From contig CAMBDN010000113.1 in NCBI GenBank assembly GCA_945865355.1, positions 1-7,858 of the forward strand: a stretch of DNA of 7,858 nt, given 5' to 3'. Below, piece after piece: positions 1 through 7,806 of this stretch (positions within the stretch are counted from its first letter, which is position 1; each line of letters begins with the position of its first letter). The translations under genes and the position numbers were made by a program. Below the pieces are notes generated by a model. It was not told the origin of the DNA and made no database searches. It saw only the letters and a list, made by a program, of their open reading frames with translations. This DNA comes from Legionella genomosp. 1. Lineage in GTDB: Bacteria; Pseudomonadota; Gammaproteobacteria; Legionellales; Legionellaceae.

Positions 1-3000
1 AAACGACTCGAAGGAACAGGTATACTCAGTGAACAAGCTAGAGAGAAAATAGCGAAAGAAATTAAGAAGAATGAGAGTAAGATTAAGGAAATTACTCATC
101 CAGAATATTTTGTTTTTGTTGCTAAGTCACCACAGATTGAGCGGTTGGAAGCCTCGCTTGCCGAGCTTAAAGTGGCCATGCAGCGATCCTATGTGGAATA
201 TAAGGACGGCGGTAAAGACAGGGATACACTTGCAACACAATATGAGGCAAGGAAAACGGCTTATTTAGAAGTAAAGCATCAGCTTAACCTATCTTATGCC
301 GCAGCCAGTTATCTACGAACCTATAGCGATACCGATGGCACATTAGAGGCGAAGGACTTTCAAAGTATTCTTCAGATGGGTTCTGTCGCTGGTAAAATGT
401 CAGTTTTAACGAAATTATTGGGCGCTAATGTACCTACATTACCTTTAAAATCAAGTGAGCTTGATCAATTACAAACTATTAAGGAAGCGCTTTTAGCGAA
501 GAGACAACCTTTGTCAATGGAGGATAGAGCTGCCCGAGCGATGTTGATTGGTACAGAACTTCAACATCATATGTTAGAACGAGCAGCATGTGCTCACGGT
601 CAGCTAGATAGCTGGAATAGTGATGCTTACCATACCTTAGTCACTGCGTTTCTTACCGAAATCGATGGTATTTTAAGGGGGAATAAAGAACATCCCGGAA
701 AATTTCAACTCGAGCAGTTTGCTGAGCTGTGGCGCTCTATACAATCTGAGTTTACAGATGCAGATAAGATATCCAGACTGTGGGCTTCTATACAATCCAA
801 ACTTGAAGAGAAAGATAGGATAGCATTTGAAGATACGCTATTAGACCATTTCTTTGTAAAACCTGCAGTGCTCATTGATACGGGTGAGAAAAAACCTATC
901 AGTATCAATACAAGAACGACGGATATGCCTATCGAATCAATGGGCGCACGCTCATTAGTTCAAGTTACTTTGTATGGCGATCCCAAAGCGCTTGTTGATT
1001 CGTCGCAGCTTGAGCTAGAGGCACGTTTAAGTACAAATTTAAGTGAATTTAAAGAGGCGGTACAAGCTCAAGAAGAAGGTTATTATTACGAAAACTATGG
1101 CGTATTTAATCAGAAGACTCTCGAAAAATTATTTAGTTTGACTTCTAGTCGTCCAGGACTCGGAGGCTTAAGCGAAAAAAATGTTTCAGCGTTATTTGAC
1201 TTAATGAAACAAAATGGATGGCTTCGCGCTGTCGGTTCAGAAGAGACGGGCCAATATCAGCTAGCGATGCATCCTAGTGCGTTTTATTCTTCTGCAAAAA
1301 TTGCAGGTTATCTCGCAGAGATTGGATTTGCGCAAAGCGAAATACGAGCTGTTTCTGAAAGACTGGAGACATTTTTATATCAAACGGCGGTTAGCGGTGG
1401 AACATATTCTATAAAAGATGGAGCCAGGGTTGAATTAATTCAAAAAATTACTGAAGCGCAAGAAAGATGCAATATTGAGCATTTACAGGCTAAGGATAAA
1501 CTGGACTCCATTTTAGCAGGTTCATCGCCAAAAATTACTATTTCTGAACTCAATGGGGCTTATCTCTTAAATGATTACAGTAGGATTCTTTCTAGATTTC
1601 CTGAGGGAACTGATCTTAAGCAGGTTGAGATTGCTTTGAATAATGCGATGACTCGGTTGTTGTATTACAAAACGGAGTTGGATCATCTAAATGATATAGA
1701 GGATACATTTAAAAGTGGGCAGGATTCAAAAGCAGTTTCTATGTTGCATATTAAAAGAAACTACTCACTTGACCGATTACTTGATTCTGACATTGCGTTG
1801 GATACAACGGCAACGGATGCTAAATCGGTTGAGCAAGATAGAAAAATGCAAAGAGCATTTCTATTGTTTGAGTCTGAATTTAATCATCGATGTAATTCGC
1901 GTCAAGTCAACATCTTCCGTGGCCTATTGCTTGATGATTCGCTTAATCCTGACAAAATTGATTCAGCCCAAGCCCGAATGGGATTTGGTAAAACAACGCT
2001 ATTACCATTGGTTGCACTCTATAAGACCGGCGACAAACTGGTGCGATTTATCGTGCCAAAATCAGCCCTCCCAACAAATACAGCGGCGATATCCACCTCC
2101 TTAAGTCATTTGTTGGGAGGACGTGCCGTAAAAGATGATTTTCAACGCTATCGAATTGAGGCCGATCCGCAGCCCGATATGAAACAGGATAGTCCTCGCT
2201 TACATTCATTCCAAAATGCAAAAGCTGACCTGCAGAAACGGCTCGCGCTATATCAACGGATAAGAGACAATCGTGAAGTGCTGGTGGAAGCACCTAACGT
2301 TCGTAACTCGATGGAGTGTCAAGCTAAGATCTTCTTAGATATGTTGAATAGAATTAACCCTAAGGAAACACTGCAACGAAAAGAGCTGATAGAATGTATT
2401 GCAGTGCTTAATCAAATTCGGTCTTTTACAACGGTCTCAATTTTTGATGAGTTGGATGCTACACAAGATAGTGCAACAACCGACGTAAACTATACGTCAG
2501 GTGAAAAAGAGTCATTGGATTCTGCTGAGATTTATCCTTTAGAGGCGATTACCCTAACCATAAAAGGGGCAGAAGATCAATCGCGTGAGGTCTTGGCTGT
2601 CGCATTGCTCGCAAAATTCAACATTGTAGATGATGCTGATAAGCGCATTTATCACTACATCTTATCGTTGGAAGAAGAGGAGCCTAAAGGGGTTACCCAG
2701 GCTAATTGCAAACAAATTTACTTAATAAGGGCTGTTCTCACTGATCCGGTTATGCTGAGTGTCTTTAATAAAAAAGAAGCAGGTACCGACTTTGGCGTTT
2801 GGTTTAAAAATGCGCCAGATGGATCAAAGCAATATGATTATGATGCGCTTAGAACAGGAAAGGAAGCGAAGTCAAAGATACCCTTGTTAATTACTATCCC
2901 CTATCAAGCGGCATTCACGCCGAAGCCACAGGGATCAAGATTTGATAACCCAGAAGTTACAGCCATTACAACCTTTTTGTATTATCTCGATACTAAAACC

Positions 3001-6000
3001 AAAGTATCTGAAGATCCGCACTTAGAATTTTTAGTTGAGTTGTTTCGACGAGGCGTTGGTGAGAAGCCTTTCTTGGATCCAACCGGTGAAAAGGTAGAAC
3101 CTGAATTTCTAGAAATATTTGAGAAAATAAAAAAATTATCAGAAATTGAGGATCCCATTATTAGAAATGCACAACGGCATGAGTACTTCATGACGCTGGA
3201 TAAGGATGGCGTAGCGTTTAGAAAAATGCTCGCTCGCACCATCATCCAAGAGCAAATAAAATTTGATACGGGTAAAGCAAACAGTAATCGATACGAGCAG
3301 GGAACGATGCAGGACGTGGTCATTGGCTTCTCAGGAACCGCAGGTGATACATCCTCTCATTTTAAACAGAACATGCTTGACCCAGCTGCCGATGGGAACA
3401 TGACATTAGGTATTATGGGCAGAGAAAATTGTCAAGTTACCACATCACTTGATACGGATGGTTTTACTAGGCAGGGCGATTACACCGCTAATTTGATAGA
3501 AGAATTAGTCAACTCGTCGTTTTCTGATAAATCCAGAACGCTAATTGATGTCGGGGGGTTATGTAAGATCTCCAATCGAGGTGTTGCCTATGAAATTGCA
3601 AAACAATTAAAGGGCAAAGAAGAACCATTAAAAGGGTTAAAAGGGTTAAAAGGGTTAAAAGGCGTTATTTTCTACGATGACGTAACCAATACACAAAAAG
3701 TTCTTACCTTAGATGAGGCTGGCAAGGAAAGGATTGTTGATTTAACGTCAGAGATGATGGCTGATTCTGATAAGCAGGGAAGTTATTTCACGTTCTACGA
3801 TCAAAGCCACTCGAGAGGTGCGGACATTAAACAGATGGATGGCGCCCATGCTGTATTAACATTGAATTTTACCGTTACCAATAATGATTATAAACAAGCG
3901 ATCATGCGAATGAGAAAAATTGTCGATAAAACAGCAGGACAATCTTTCTCAGTCGCGGTACCTGATAATCTTAAAGAACAAATCTTCATTGAGCTGAAAC
4001 TTGATAAAGCCGACAGACCCAAGGGACTAACAGGAAACGATATCGCATTTTGGTTAAGACAAAATGAACTCAAAAGTGATTTGAGCAGTGTTTCTGTCTT
4101 GATGGCAGAGTTGGATTCAGTGGTTAAAAATGCAATTTTGCAACAACAAGCAGAGATAACCCAGCTCATGAGCTCAGGCGATCTGAGTGATGAGCAAGTC
4201 AAAGCATTTAGTATTTTAATTAGCAAATTAAATGCGGTCGCACCGTTTATTTCTGGCAGTGTCGCTGATTTGAAAGCCAAATACGGTGGCAGATATGGAG
4301 AGATTGAAAAAGTAGCTTTTATTGCAAAATTGGAAAAGTCATTTAAAGAGCGCATGGATCAAGTTTATGAAGCCGTTGATCAAGCCAGAACAGATTTGGC
4401 ACTCGATCCAAGAAAAGGGAGGGGAGTACCTGCCGCAGATTTAGAGAAGGAAGACCCCTATTTTGCGATGAAAAAGAGAATCATATTAAGACGTGAAGCT
4501 CAATTAAAAGATCGGTTTACGATTCCATCTGAACGCGGAAATGCGTTGGCAGAGGCAGAGTCAGTGACTGAAAACCAATCGCAGAGTCAATCGCAAAGTC
4601 AAAGTCAGAGCCAAACTCAAACGCATTCATTTTCTGAAGTCAATAATGAAGAAGTGGTTGTTGAGGCTCGATTATTAAAACATGATATAACGGTTGCACC
4701 TGCGTCCGTCGCGTATTTATCAGAGCCCGCAGAAATTGCTGCATTGCCTTTAGCGAGTAAAACCGCTCATTTAACGCATTTTTTTACAGATGGAGATCCT
4801 GTTCGTTGTAGTCCAACCTATAGAAATATTGAGCCGCTACCTCCAGTTCATTATTTTGTGGCTCGCGAAGCGGGTGATCCAACCGTTATTTTAATCAATC
4901 AAGATGAGGCTAATCGATTTAAGGCGTCACCTCAAGCGGGTTGGAGCCTCTATGACATCAGAGTTACAGAAATACAAGAGGCATCTAAAGCGAAAATTCT
5001 AACGCCTATTGTTGGGCCTGAAATTGCAACTCTACGAGGCCCGCTAGTAAAAAAATTGAATTTTGCGGCTTATAGAAATCCGGTGGTTGGTGAGACGGTT
5101 GCAGAATTAGCCCGCTCTTTTACCGGCATACTCACTCCAAAGCAACTTCAGCCCACATTGGATATCACCTACTCTAATACTCAAAACGTGACTGCTCAGG
5201 ATTCGGTTTTTAAAGTACCTGAATGGGGGTTTTCGGGTAAAGGTATCGCCCAATGCAAAGTCCAAATTCAGAAAACGGTCATTGTTAAAAACACAGACAA
5301 GCATGGAACGCAGTATCAAGATTCCGGGATGACTATCTCTATCGGTGAAGGTGAAGCTCAAGCGGATGTGTTTATTTCTTCAAAACTAAATCACCGTTTC
5401 ACTAAAGACGAAAAACCAAAGGCTATTAGGACAATTAGTCAGCAAATTCACGATAAAAGAGATGCGAAAATAAAGATAGGCACTGCTCTTAAAGCACAGC
5501 ATCAGCAACTTAGAGAAAAATTACATCAACGACTGGAGCATTATGCAGAAACAATTAATGCGTTGAAAGAACAGAGAAAAACCATTATTGCGGCTGGAAC
5601 GCGGGCAATTGTTGATGGTTACCCAAGAGCCATGCAATCTTCACTCGATACGAAGGAATGGTCCAATGGACCTGTGGGTGAGCTTGCCCTAAAGTACATG
5701 AAATTTTTTGCCAGAAGTATGGCTCATGGTACTGATCAATTTGGGTTTCAATTGGATGGAGTATGGTGCGAGGATCTTGAGATGGGGATCGCACATGTTT
5801 TAAACAAATTATATAAAAAGAATGAAAAAACAGCATTGACGTCTCGGGAGTTAAAAGCACAATTACGTGATGAATTGACGAAGGTTTTGACGATTGTAGA
5901 ACAGCGATTTTCTGCTAATGTTCCCTATAGAGATGTTAATATTTTACCAATGGATGAGTTATTTGCGGCTAGCAGAGAGCCGGCCATCATCGCGAAAAGA

Positions 6001-7551
6001 CCCAATCATGATGTTAACTTGATGGGAAATAATTTTGGCGACGCATTTAAAAACTTATTCTATGATGTCTATTGTGAATATCTTGATGATAAATTCCCTG
6101 AGGGACATAAAAGTAGAACGAAAGCGTTCGATGATTTTTCTCAACATTTTAAAAGCGTCATTTTCTTAGCCAGGAAGGAGCCTGGACTAAGTCAATTACA
6201 GCTGCAAGAAAGAATAATGGGTGCTGTTAAGAACTTTGCACTTAAAGTAGGTGCTGATGAAGAGTGCATGCAAAAAAGATTCAAGGATAGATTGTGTTAC
6301 TCCTTAACGGCCGGACTGAATAGTGGCGACAGTAAGAAAGCCGTAAAGAAAGCAATTCTCAACATGGTTATAAGGGGCCTGCTTGACGTAACTGCGGCAG
6401 CAAGTGCGGAGCGAAGAGCGTTTTATGGACGTATTCATGCGCTTGCAGAGAAAGGATCTGATAAAAATGATTTTGCACTACCATTGAGGCTAATGGATTA
6501 TCACACCCACCCTATCTCTAAAGCTGACGTTAGGGTTGCTATTAAAAAAGCACTCGCTCATCAAAAAGTGACGACAACGGAATCAGAAATAGATGTTATG
6601 GTGGAAGATGCCGTTGCTAAAATGGGTGGTCAAAAAGCACTTGAGGCACTTTTAGCCGGTAATTATCGACCTGTCGAAGCTCGAGAACCAAAATTTGAAC
6701 CGTTAGATGGTGTTCCTCGAGTCATGTTTGATTCAAGCCATAAAAAAATATTAAGCGTGGATAGGGACGTTCTATCTCTTGAAGCGCAAATAAGAGTCCT
6801 GAAAGAGCAACGTGCTGCAGAATTTTCTAGGATCACGGCGGAGATTAAAGACGTTAAGACGAGCCTGGATGTAAATGCTAAGGATTTGACAAGATTAAAT
6901 GGGGAATGGAACGCCATTCGAACATTGATGGTCGGCATTAAAAAATTCTTTGGTGTCTTCACCACCGATAATCACGTTGTTGTTGATGCTCCGGAGGAAG
7001 AGTTCTTTGATGTCCATTTTGATATACCTACAATTATTGAGCAGGAGGTAACAGCCACTGTAGATCTGACATTTACGCCTCCAGAGTACTATGATGCGCA
7101 CGCTGACATGTTTGTGCAACGTGAACAGTTACACGGCCTTGACGACCGCATGAGTGATGATCGCGCTATTGAAGTGCGAGCCGAGGGATCTGTTATTGGC
7201 GCACTAAGCGTTGTTACCAAAGAAGCTGGTGAGGTGCAACCAAGAGAGAATGTTGTGAGAGGCTTGATCATAGCGGCTGTTCAATCTGATCTAAGAACAC
7301 CAAGCCCAATATTAACCGATGAGGGTTATGCGTCTCCTGACGTTGTAGCTGTGGATAAGCATACGTTTACACCAATCGATGTTGAAGTGGTTGATGCAGA
7401 GGATAAGGGCGTAGTTGTCGATGCGCAAATAGCGAACACACCTGATTCTCCAGACGGTACCGTTCAACTTACGCGAACACATAAATCTCAAATACGTGCG
7501 CATAGACCTCAAGTGGGTGATGGTACAGAGCCTGCTAATCGTAAACCATAG
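1..7551 (+). CDS. Giant SF2 helicase-like ATPase of the DUF3638/DUF3645 type, 5'-partial
   Basis: The frame is open from base 1 with no stop, so the start lies outside the window. The TTG at 145 is not a convincing start: coding sequence continues upstream and no ribosome site precedes it. At least 2516 residues are present (numbered here with bases 1-3 as residue 1). Motifs seen: P-loop MGFGKTT at 660-666, DELD at 816-819, IPYQA...FDNPEV at about 966-985 resembling the DUF3645 signature, GFSGT at 1109-1113, LIDVGGL at 1181-1187, SRGADIK at 1271-1277 and QAIMRMRK at 1299-1306. Their order fits an SF2 motor. Later come a Gln-Ser linker (1526-1541), likely coiled coils (about 1831-1863 and 2258-2303) and an acidic tail (2321-2516). 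No signal peptide or membrane span is evident. The biochemical role of the family is unknown; ATP hydrolysis is predicted from the motifs. Substrate, partners and regulation cannot be read here. The family assignment is from remembered motif wording, not a search. Confidence 0.85.
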   Translation, partial: KRLEGTGILSEQAREKIAKEIKKNESKIKEITHPEYFVFVAKSPQIERLEASLAELKVAMQRSYVEYKDGGKDRDTLATQYEARKTAYLEVKHQLNLSYAAASYLRTYSDTDGTLEAKDFQSILQMGSVAGKMSVLTKLLGANVPTLPLKSSELDQLQTIKEALLAKRQPLSMEDRAARAMLIGTELQHHMLERAACAHGQLDSWNSDAYHTLVTAFLTEIDGILRGNKEHPGKFQLEQFAELWRSIQSEFTDADKISRLWASIQSKLEEKDRIAFEDTLLDHFFVKPAVLIDTGEKKPISINTRTTDMPIESMGARSLVQVTLYGDPKALVDSSQLELEARLSTNLSEFKEAVQAQEEGYYYENYGVFNQKTLEKLFSLTSSRPGLGGLSEKNVSALFDLMKQNGWLRAVGSEETGQYQLAMHPSAFYSSAKIAGYLAEIGFAQSEIRAVSERLETFLYQTAVSGGTYSIKDGARVELIQKITEAQERCNIEHLQAKDKLDSILAGSSPKITISELNGAYLLNDYSRILSRFPEGTDLKQVEIALNNAMTRLLYYKTELDHLNDIEDTFKSGQDSKAVSMLHIKRNYSLDRLLDSDIALDTTATDAKSVEQDRKMQRAFLLFESEFNHRCNSRQVNIFRGLLLDDSLNPDKIDSAQARMGFGKTTLLPLVALYKTGDKLVRFIVPKSALPTNTAAISTSLSHLLGGRAVKDDFQRYRIEADPQPDMKQDSPRLHSFQNAKADLQKRLALYQRIRDNREVLVEAPNVRNSMECQAKIFLDMLNRINPKETLQRKELIECIAVLNQIRSFTTVSIFDELDATQDSATTDVNYTSGEKESLDSAEIYPLEAITLTIKGAEDQSREVLAVALLAKFNIVDDADKRIYHYILSLEEEEPKGVTQANCKQIYLIRAVLTDPVMLSVFNKKEAGTDFGVWFKNAPDGSKQYDYDALRTGKEAKSKIPLLITIPYQAAFTPKPQGSRFDNPEVTAITTFLYYLDTKTKVSEDPHLEFLVELFRRGVGEKPFLDPTGEKVEPEFLEIFEKIKKLSEIEDPIIRNAQRHEYFMTLDKDGVAFRKMLARTIIQEQIKFDTGKANSNRYEQGTMQDVVIGFSGTAGDTSSHFKQNMLDPAADGNMTLGIMGRENCQVTTSLDTDGFTRQGDYTANLIEELVNSSFSDKSRTLIDVGGLCKISNRGVAYEIAKQLKGKEEPLKGLKGLKGLKGVIFYDDVTNTQKVLTLDEAGKERIVDLTSEMMADSDKQGSYFTFYDQSHSRGADIKQMDGAHAVLTLNFTVTNNDYKQAIMRMRKIVDKTAGQSFSVAVPDNLKEQIFIELKLDKADRPKGLTGNDIAFWLRQNELKSDLSSVSVLMAELDSVVKNAILQQQAEITQLMSSGDLSDEQVKAFSILISKLNAVAPFISGSVADLKAKYGGRYGEIEKVAFIAKLEKSFKERMDQVYEAVDQARTDLALDPRKGRGVPAADLEKEDPYFAMKKRIILRREAQLKDRFTIPSERGNALAEAESVTENQSQSQSQSQSQSQTQTHSFSEVNNEEVVVEARLLKHDITVAPASVAYLSEPAEIAALPLASKTAHLTHFFTDGDPVRCSPTYRNIEPLPPVHYFVAREAGDPTVILINQDEANRFKASPQAGWSLYDIRVTEIQEASKAKILTPIVGPEIATLRGPLVKKLNFAAYRNPVVGETVAELARSFTGILTPKQLQPTLDITYSNTQNVTAQDSVFKVPEWGFSGKGIAQCKVQIQKTVIVKNTDKHGTQYQDSGMTISIGEGEAQADVFISSKLNHRFTKDEKPKAIRTISQQIHDKRDAKIKIGTALKAQHQQLREKLHQRLEHYAETINALKEQRKTIIAAGTRAIVDGYPRAMQSSLDTKEWSNGPVGELALKYMKFFARSMAHGTDQFGFQLDGVWCEDLEMGIAHVLNKLYKKNEKTALTSRELKAQLRDELTKVLTIVEQRFSANVPYRDVNILPMDELFAASREPAIIAKRPNHDVNLMGNNFGDAFKNLFYDVYCEYLDDKFPEGHKSRTKAFDDFSQHFKSVIFLARKEPGLSQLQLQERIMGAVKNFALKVGADEECMQKRFKDRLCYSLTAGLNSGDSKKAVKKAILNMVIRGLLDVTAAASAERRAFYGRIHALAEKGSDKNDFALPLRLMDYHTHPISKADVRVAIKKALAHQKVTTTESEIDVMVEDAVAKMGGQKALEALLAGNYRPVEAREPKFEPLDGVPRVMFDSSHKKILSVDRDVLSLEAQIRVLKEQRAAEFSRITAEIKDVKTSLDVNAKDLTRLNGEWNAIRTLMVGIKKFFGVFTTDNHVVVDAPEEEFFDVHFDIPTIIEQEVTATVDLTFTPPEYYDAHADMFVQREQLHGLDDRMSDDRAIEVRAEGSVIGALSVVTKEAGEVQPRENVVRGLIIAAVQSDLRTPSPILTDEGYASPDVVAVDKHTFTPIDVEVVDAEDKGVVVDAQIANTPDSPDGTVQLTRTHKSQIRAHRPQVGDGTEPANRKP
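1867..3966 (+). other. SF2-like ATPase motor core within the giant protein
   Basis: This stretch (residues 623-1322) holds all the recognisable nucleotide-binding motifs. It opens with FESEF and a conserved-looking RQ pair (634-635), which sits where the eukaryotic family has an Arg-x-x-Gln element just before the P-loop. The P-loop Lys is residue 664. The strand IVPKSALPTN follows it, then the Walker B/DExD box FDELD (815-819). The second half carries GFSGT (motif III-like), LIDVGGL, VIFYDD, the motif V-like SHSRGADIK and the motif VI-like QAIMRMRK with its arginines at 1302 and 1304. All key catalytic residues appear intact, so the motor is probably active. The P-loop reads MGFGKTT, whereas the eukaryotic relatives I remember read MGEGKSS. 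Boundaries are approximate. Helicase activity on nucleic acid is not shown by these motifs alone; the motor could act on protein or RNA. Confidence 0.75.
3628..3663 (+). repeat. Four-copy 9-bp tandem repeat encoding (Leu-Lys-Gly)4
   Basis: Four head-to-tail copies of TTAAAAGGG are present; the last ends in C instead of G. They are in frame and encode LKGLKGLKGLKG (residues 1210-1221). A related LKG (AAGGGC version) sits just upstream at 3607-3615. The repeat lies between the LIDVGGL and VIFYDD motifs of the motor core, probably in a surface loop. The near-identical DNA copies indicate recent growth by replication slippage. Any change in copy number keeps the frame. Confidence 0.9.
4576..4623 (+). 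repeat. Gln-Ser/Gln-Thr dipeptide repeat linker
   Basis: Six Gln-Ser pairs followed by two Gln-Thr pairs occupy residues 1526-1541. The codons vary (CAA/CAG for Gln; TCG/AGT/AGC for Ser), so the peptide pattern is kept while the DNA has diverged. That suggests an older stretch maintained at protein level rather than a fresh slippage event. It separates the motor half and its charged helical extension from the C-terminal half, and is best read as a flexible interdomain linker. Confidence 0.85.
5491..5589 (+). other. Likely coiled-coil segment in the C-terminal half
   Basis: Residues about 1831-1863 are rich in Gln, Glu, Lys, Leu and His with Leu/Ile spaced in a roughly heptad-like way (HQQLREKLHQRLEH, then INALKEQRKTI). 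There is no proline or glycine run. It probably forms a helical hairpin or coiled coil. This was judged by eye, without a heptad score. Confidence 0.5.
6772..6909 (+). other. Likely coiled-coil segment before the acidic tail
   Basis: Residues about 2258-2303 run LSLEAQIRVLKEQRAAEF and then a long Lys/Glu/Asp/Leu-rich helix ending near the WN pair. No proline or glycine falls inside until the end. LKEQR also occurs in the earlier coil at about 1856-1860, suggesting similar structural elements. A self-association or partner-binding role is inference. Confidence 0.55.
6961..7548 (+). other. Acidic, probably disordered C-terminal tail
   Basis: Residues 2321-2516 are dominated by Asp, Glu, Val, Thr and Pro, with Pro-centred phrases such as FTPPEYYD, RTPSPILTDEG and NTPDSPDG and little sign of a folded core. 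An acidic cluster (APEEEFFD) starts the tail. The last 25 or so residues switch to basic and polar (THKSQIRAHRP...NRKP). Such tails serve as partner-binding or secretion-signal regions in some effectors, but nothing here proves either role. Confidence 0.5.
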
Positions 7552-7751
7552 GCAGATCAAACACTAGGATTTGTTAATACACGCGAGTGTGTTAACAATT
7601 GCTACCCGGCGCCTACGTTCCTCGGCCTCTTTCAGTATTCAGCTTTTAGACGCTCTTATGCATACATCGGACACGATGCCCTTGGTTTTCTGTAAATCCT
7701 ATAAATCAAAGAGTTATGCTCGAATCTGGTGTATGGAAAAATAAATTAGGT
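7552..7751. other. Intergenic stretch with a GC-rich patch, no gene recognised
   Basis: Between the giant gene's stop and the second hairpin I find no convincing gene. Apart from the hairpin at 7571-7598, bases 7601-7640 are about 60% GC (24 of 40), clearly richer than the coding sequence around them, and contain GGCGCC at 7608-7613. Only short open stretches exist on either strand. The promoter of the downstream gene should lie in roughly 7640-7750, but no -35/-10 pair with good spacing stands out; TATAAA at 7700-7705 and TATGCT at 7715-7720 are weak -10 candidates. If the next gene belongs to an insertion sequence, its left end falls here. Confidence 0.4.
7571..7598 (+). terminator. 12-bp hairpin after the giant gene; possible terminator
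   Basis: TTGTTAATACAC pairs with GTGTGTTAACAA around a GCGA loop, giving 12 pairs with a single T-G wobble and a C-G closing pair on a GNRA-type tetraloop. It begins 20 bases after the TAG stop, where a terminator is expected. However, only TT follows the stem before GCTACCC on the plus strand, and no T-run follows it on the minus strand. It is therefore not a canonical intrinsic terminator. It may instead protect the 3' end of the mRNA or be a protein-binding palindrome. Confidence 0.45.
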
Positions 7752-7806
7752 GGCGTATCCTGTTGATTGTTCGCCAAGAACATTAATCAACAAAAGGAAA
7801 TACGCC
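7752..7806 (+). promoter_or_regulatory. Leader hairpin that sequesters the ribosome-binding site of the next gene
   Basis: Four stacked stems share one axis: 7752-7758 (GGCGTAT) with 7800-7806 (ATACGCC); 7759-7760 (CC) with 7796-7797 (GG); 7761-7768 (TGTTGATT) with 7785-7792; and 7769-7772 (GTTC) with 7778-7781 around a GCCAA loop. That is 21 Watson-Crick pairs, with all unpaired bases on the 3' arm (AA, AAA, ATT). The Shine-Dalgarno AAGGA at 7794-7798 lies in the 3' arm and the stem ends at the base before ATG. The structure should restrain translation, above all on transcripts reading in from upstream. It could also be a DNA site bound by a transposase or regulator. Confidence 0.65.

Noticed and set aside
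71..268. 65-codon plus-strand frame near the left edge
   Set aside because: It is nested in the giant frame, which is open through the whole region. The ATG has no convincing ribosome site of its own.
1715..2104. 129-codon plus-strand frame overlapping the P-loop region
   Set aside because: It is out of frame with the conserved P-loop coding sequence, has an unstructured composition and no ribosome site. It is a shadow frame.
3888..4355. 155-codon open frame on the minus strand
   Set aside because: It lies fully antisense to the motor core and the following helical stretch of the giant gene, whose motifs are clearly coding. The peptide has no recognisable domain and looks like a shadow frame.
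7567..7638. Minus-strand fragment reading ILKEAEERRRRVAIVNTLA...
   Set aside because: It looks protein-like but is only 24 codons between stops and has no start codon. A decayed gene end cannot be told from chance.
7682..7720. Promoter candidates TTGGTT with TATAAA, and TATGCT as a -10
   Set aside because: The TTGGTT to TATAAA spacing is only 12 bases, and TATGCT has no acceptable -35 about 17 bases upstream. No promoter is called.
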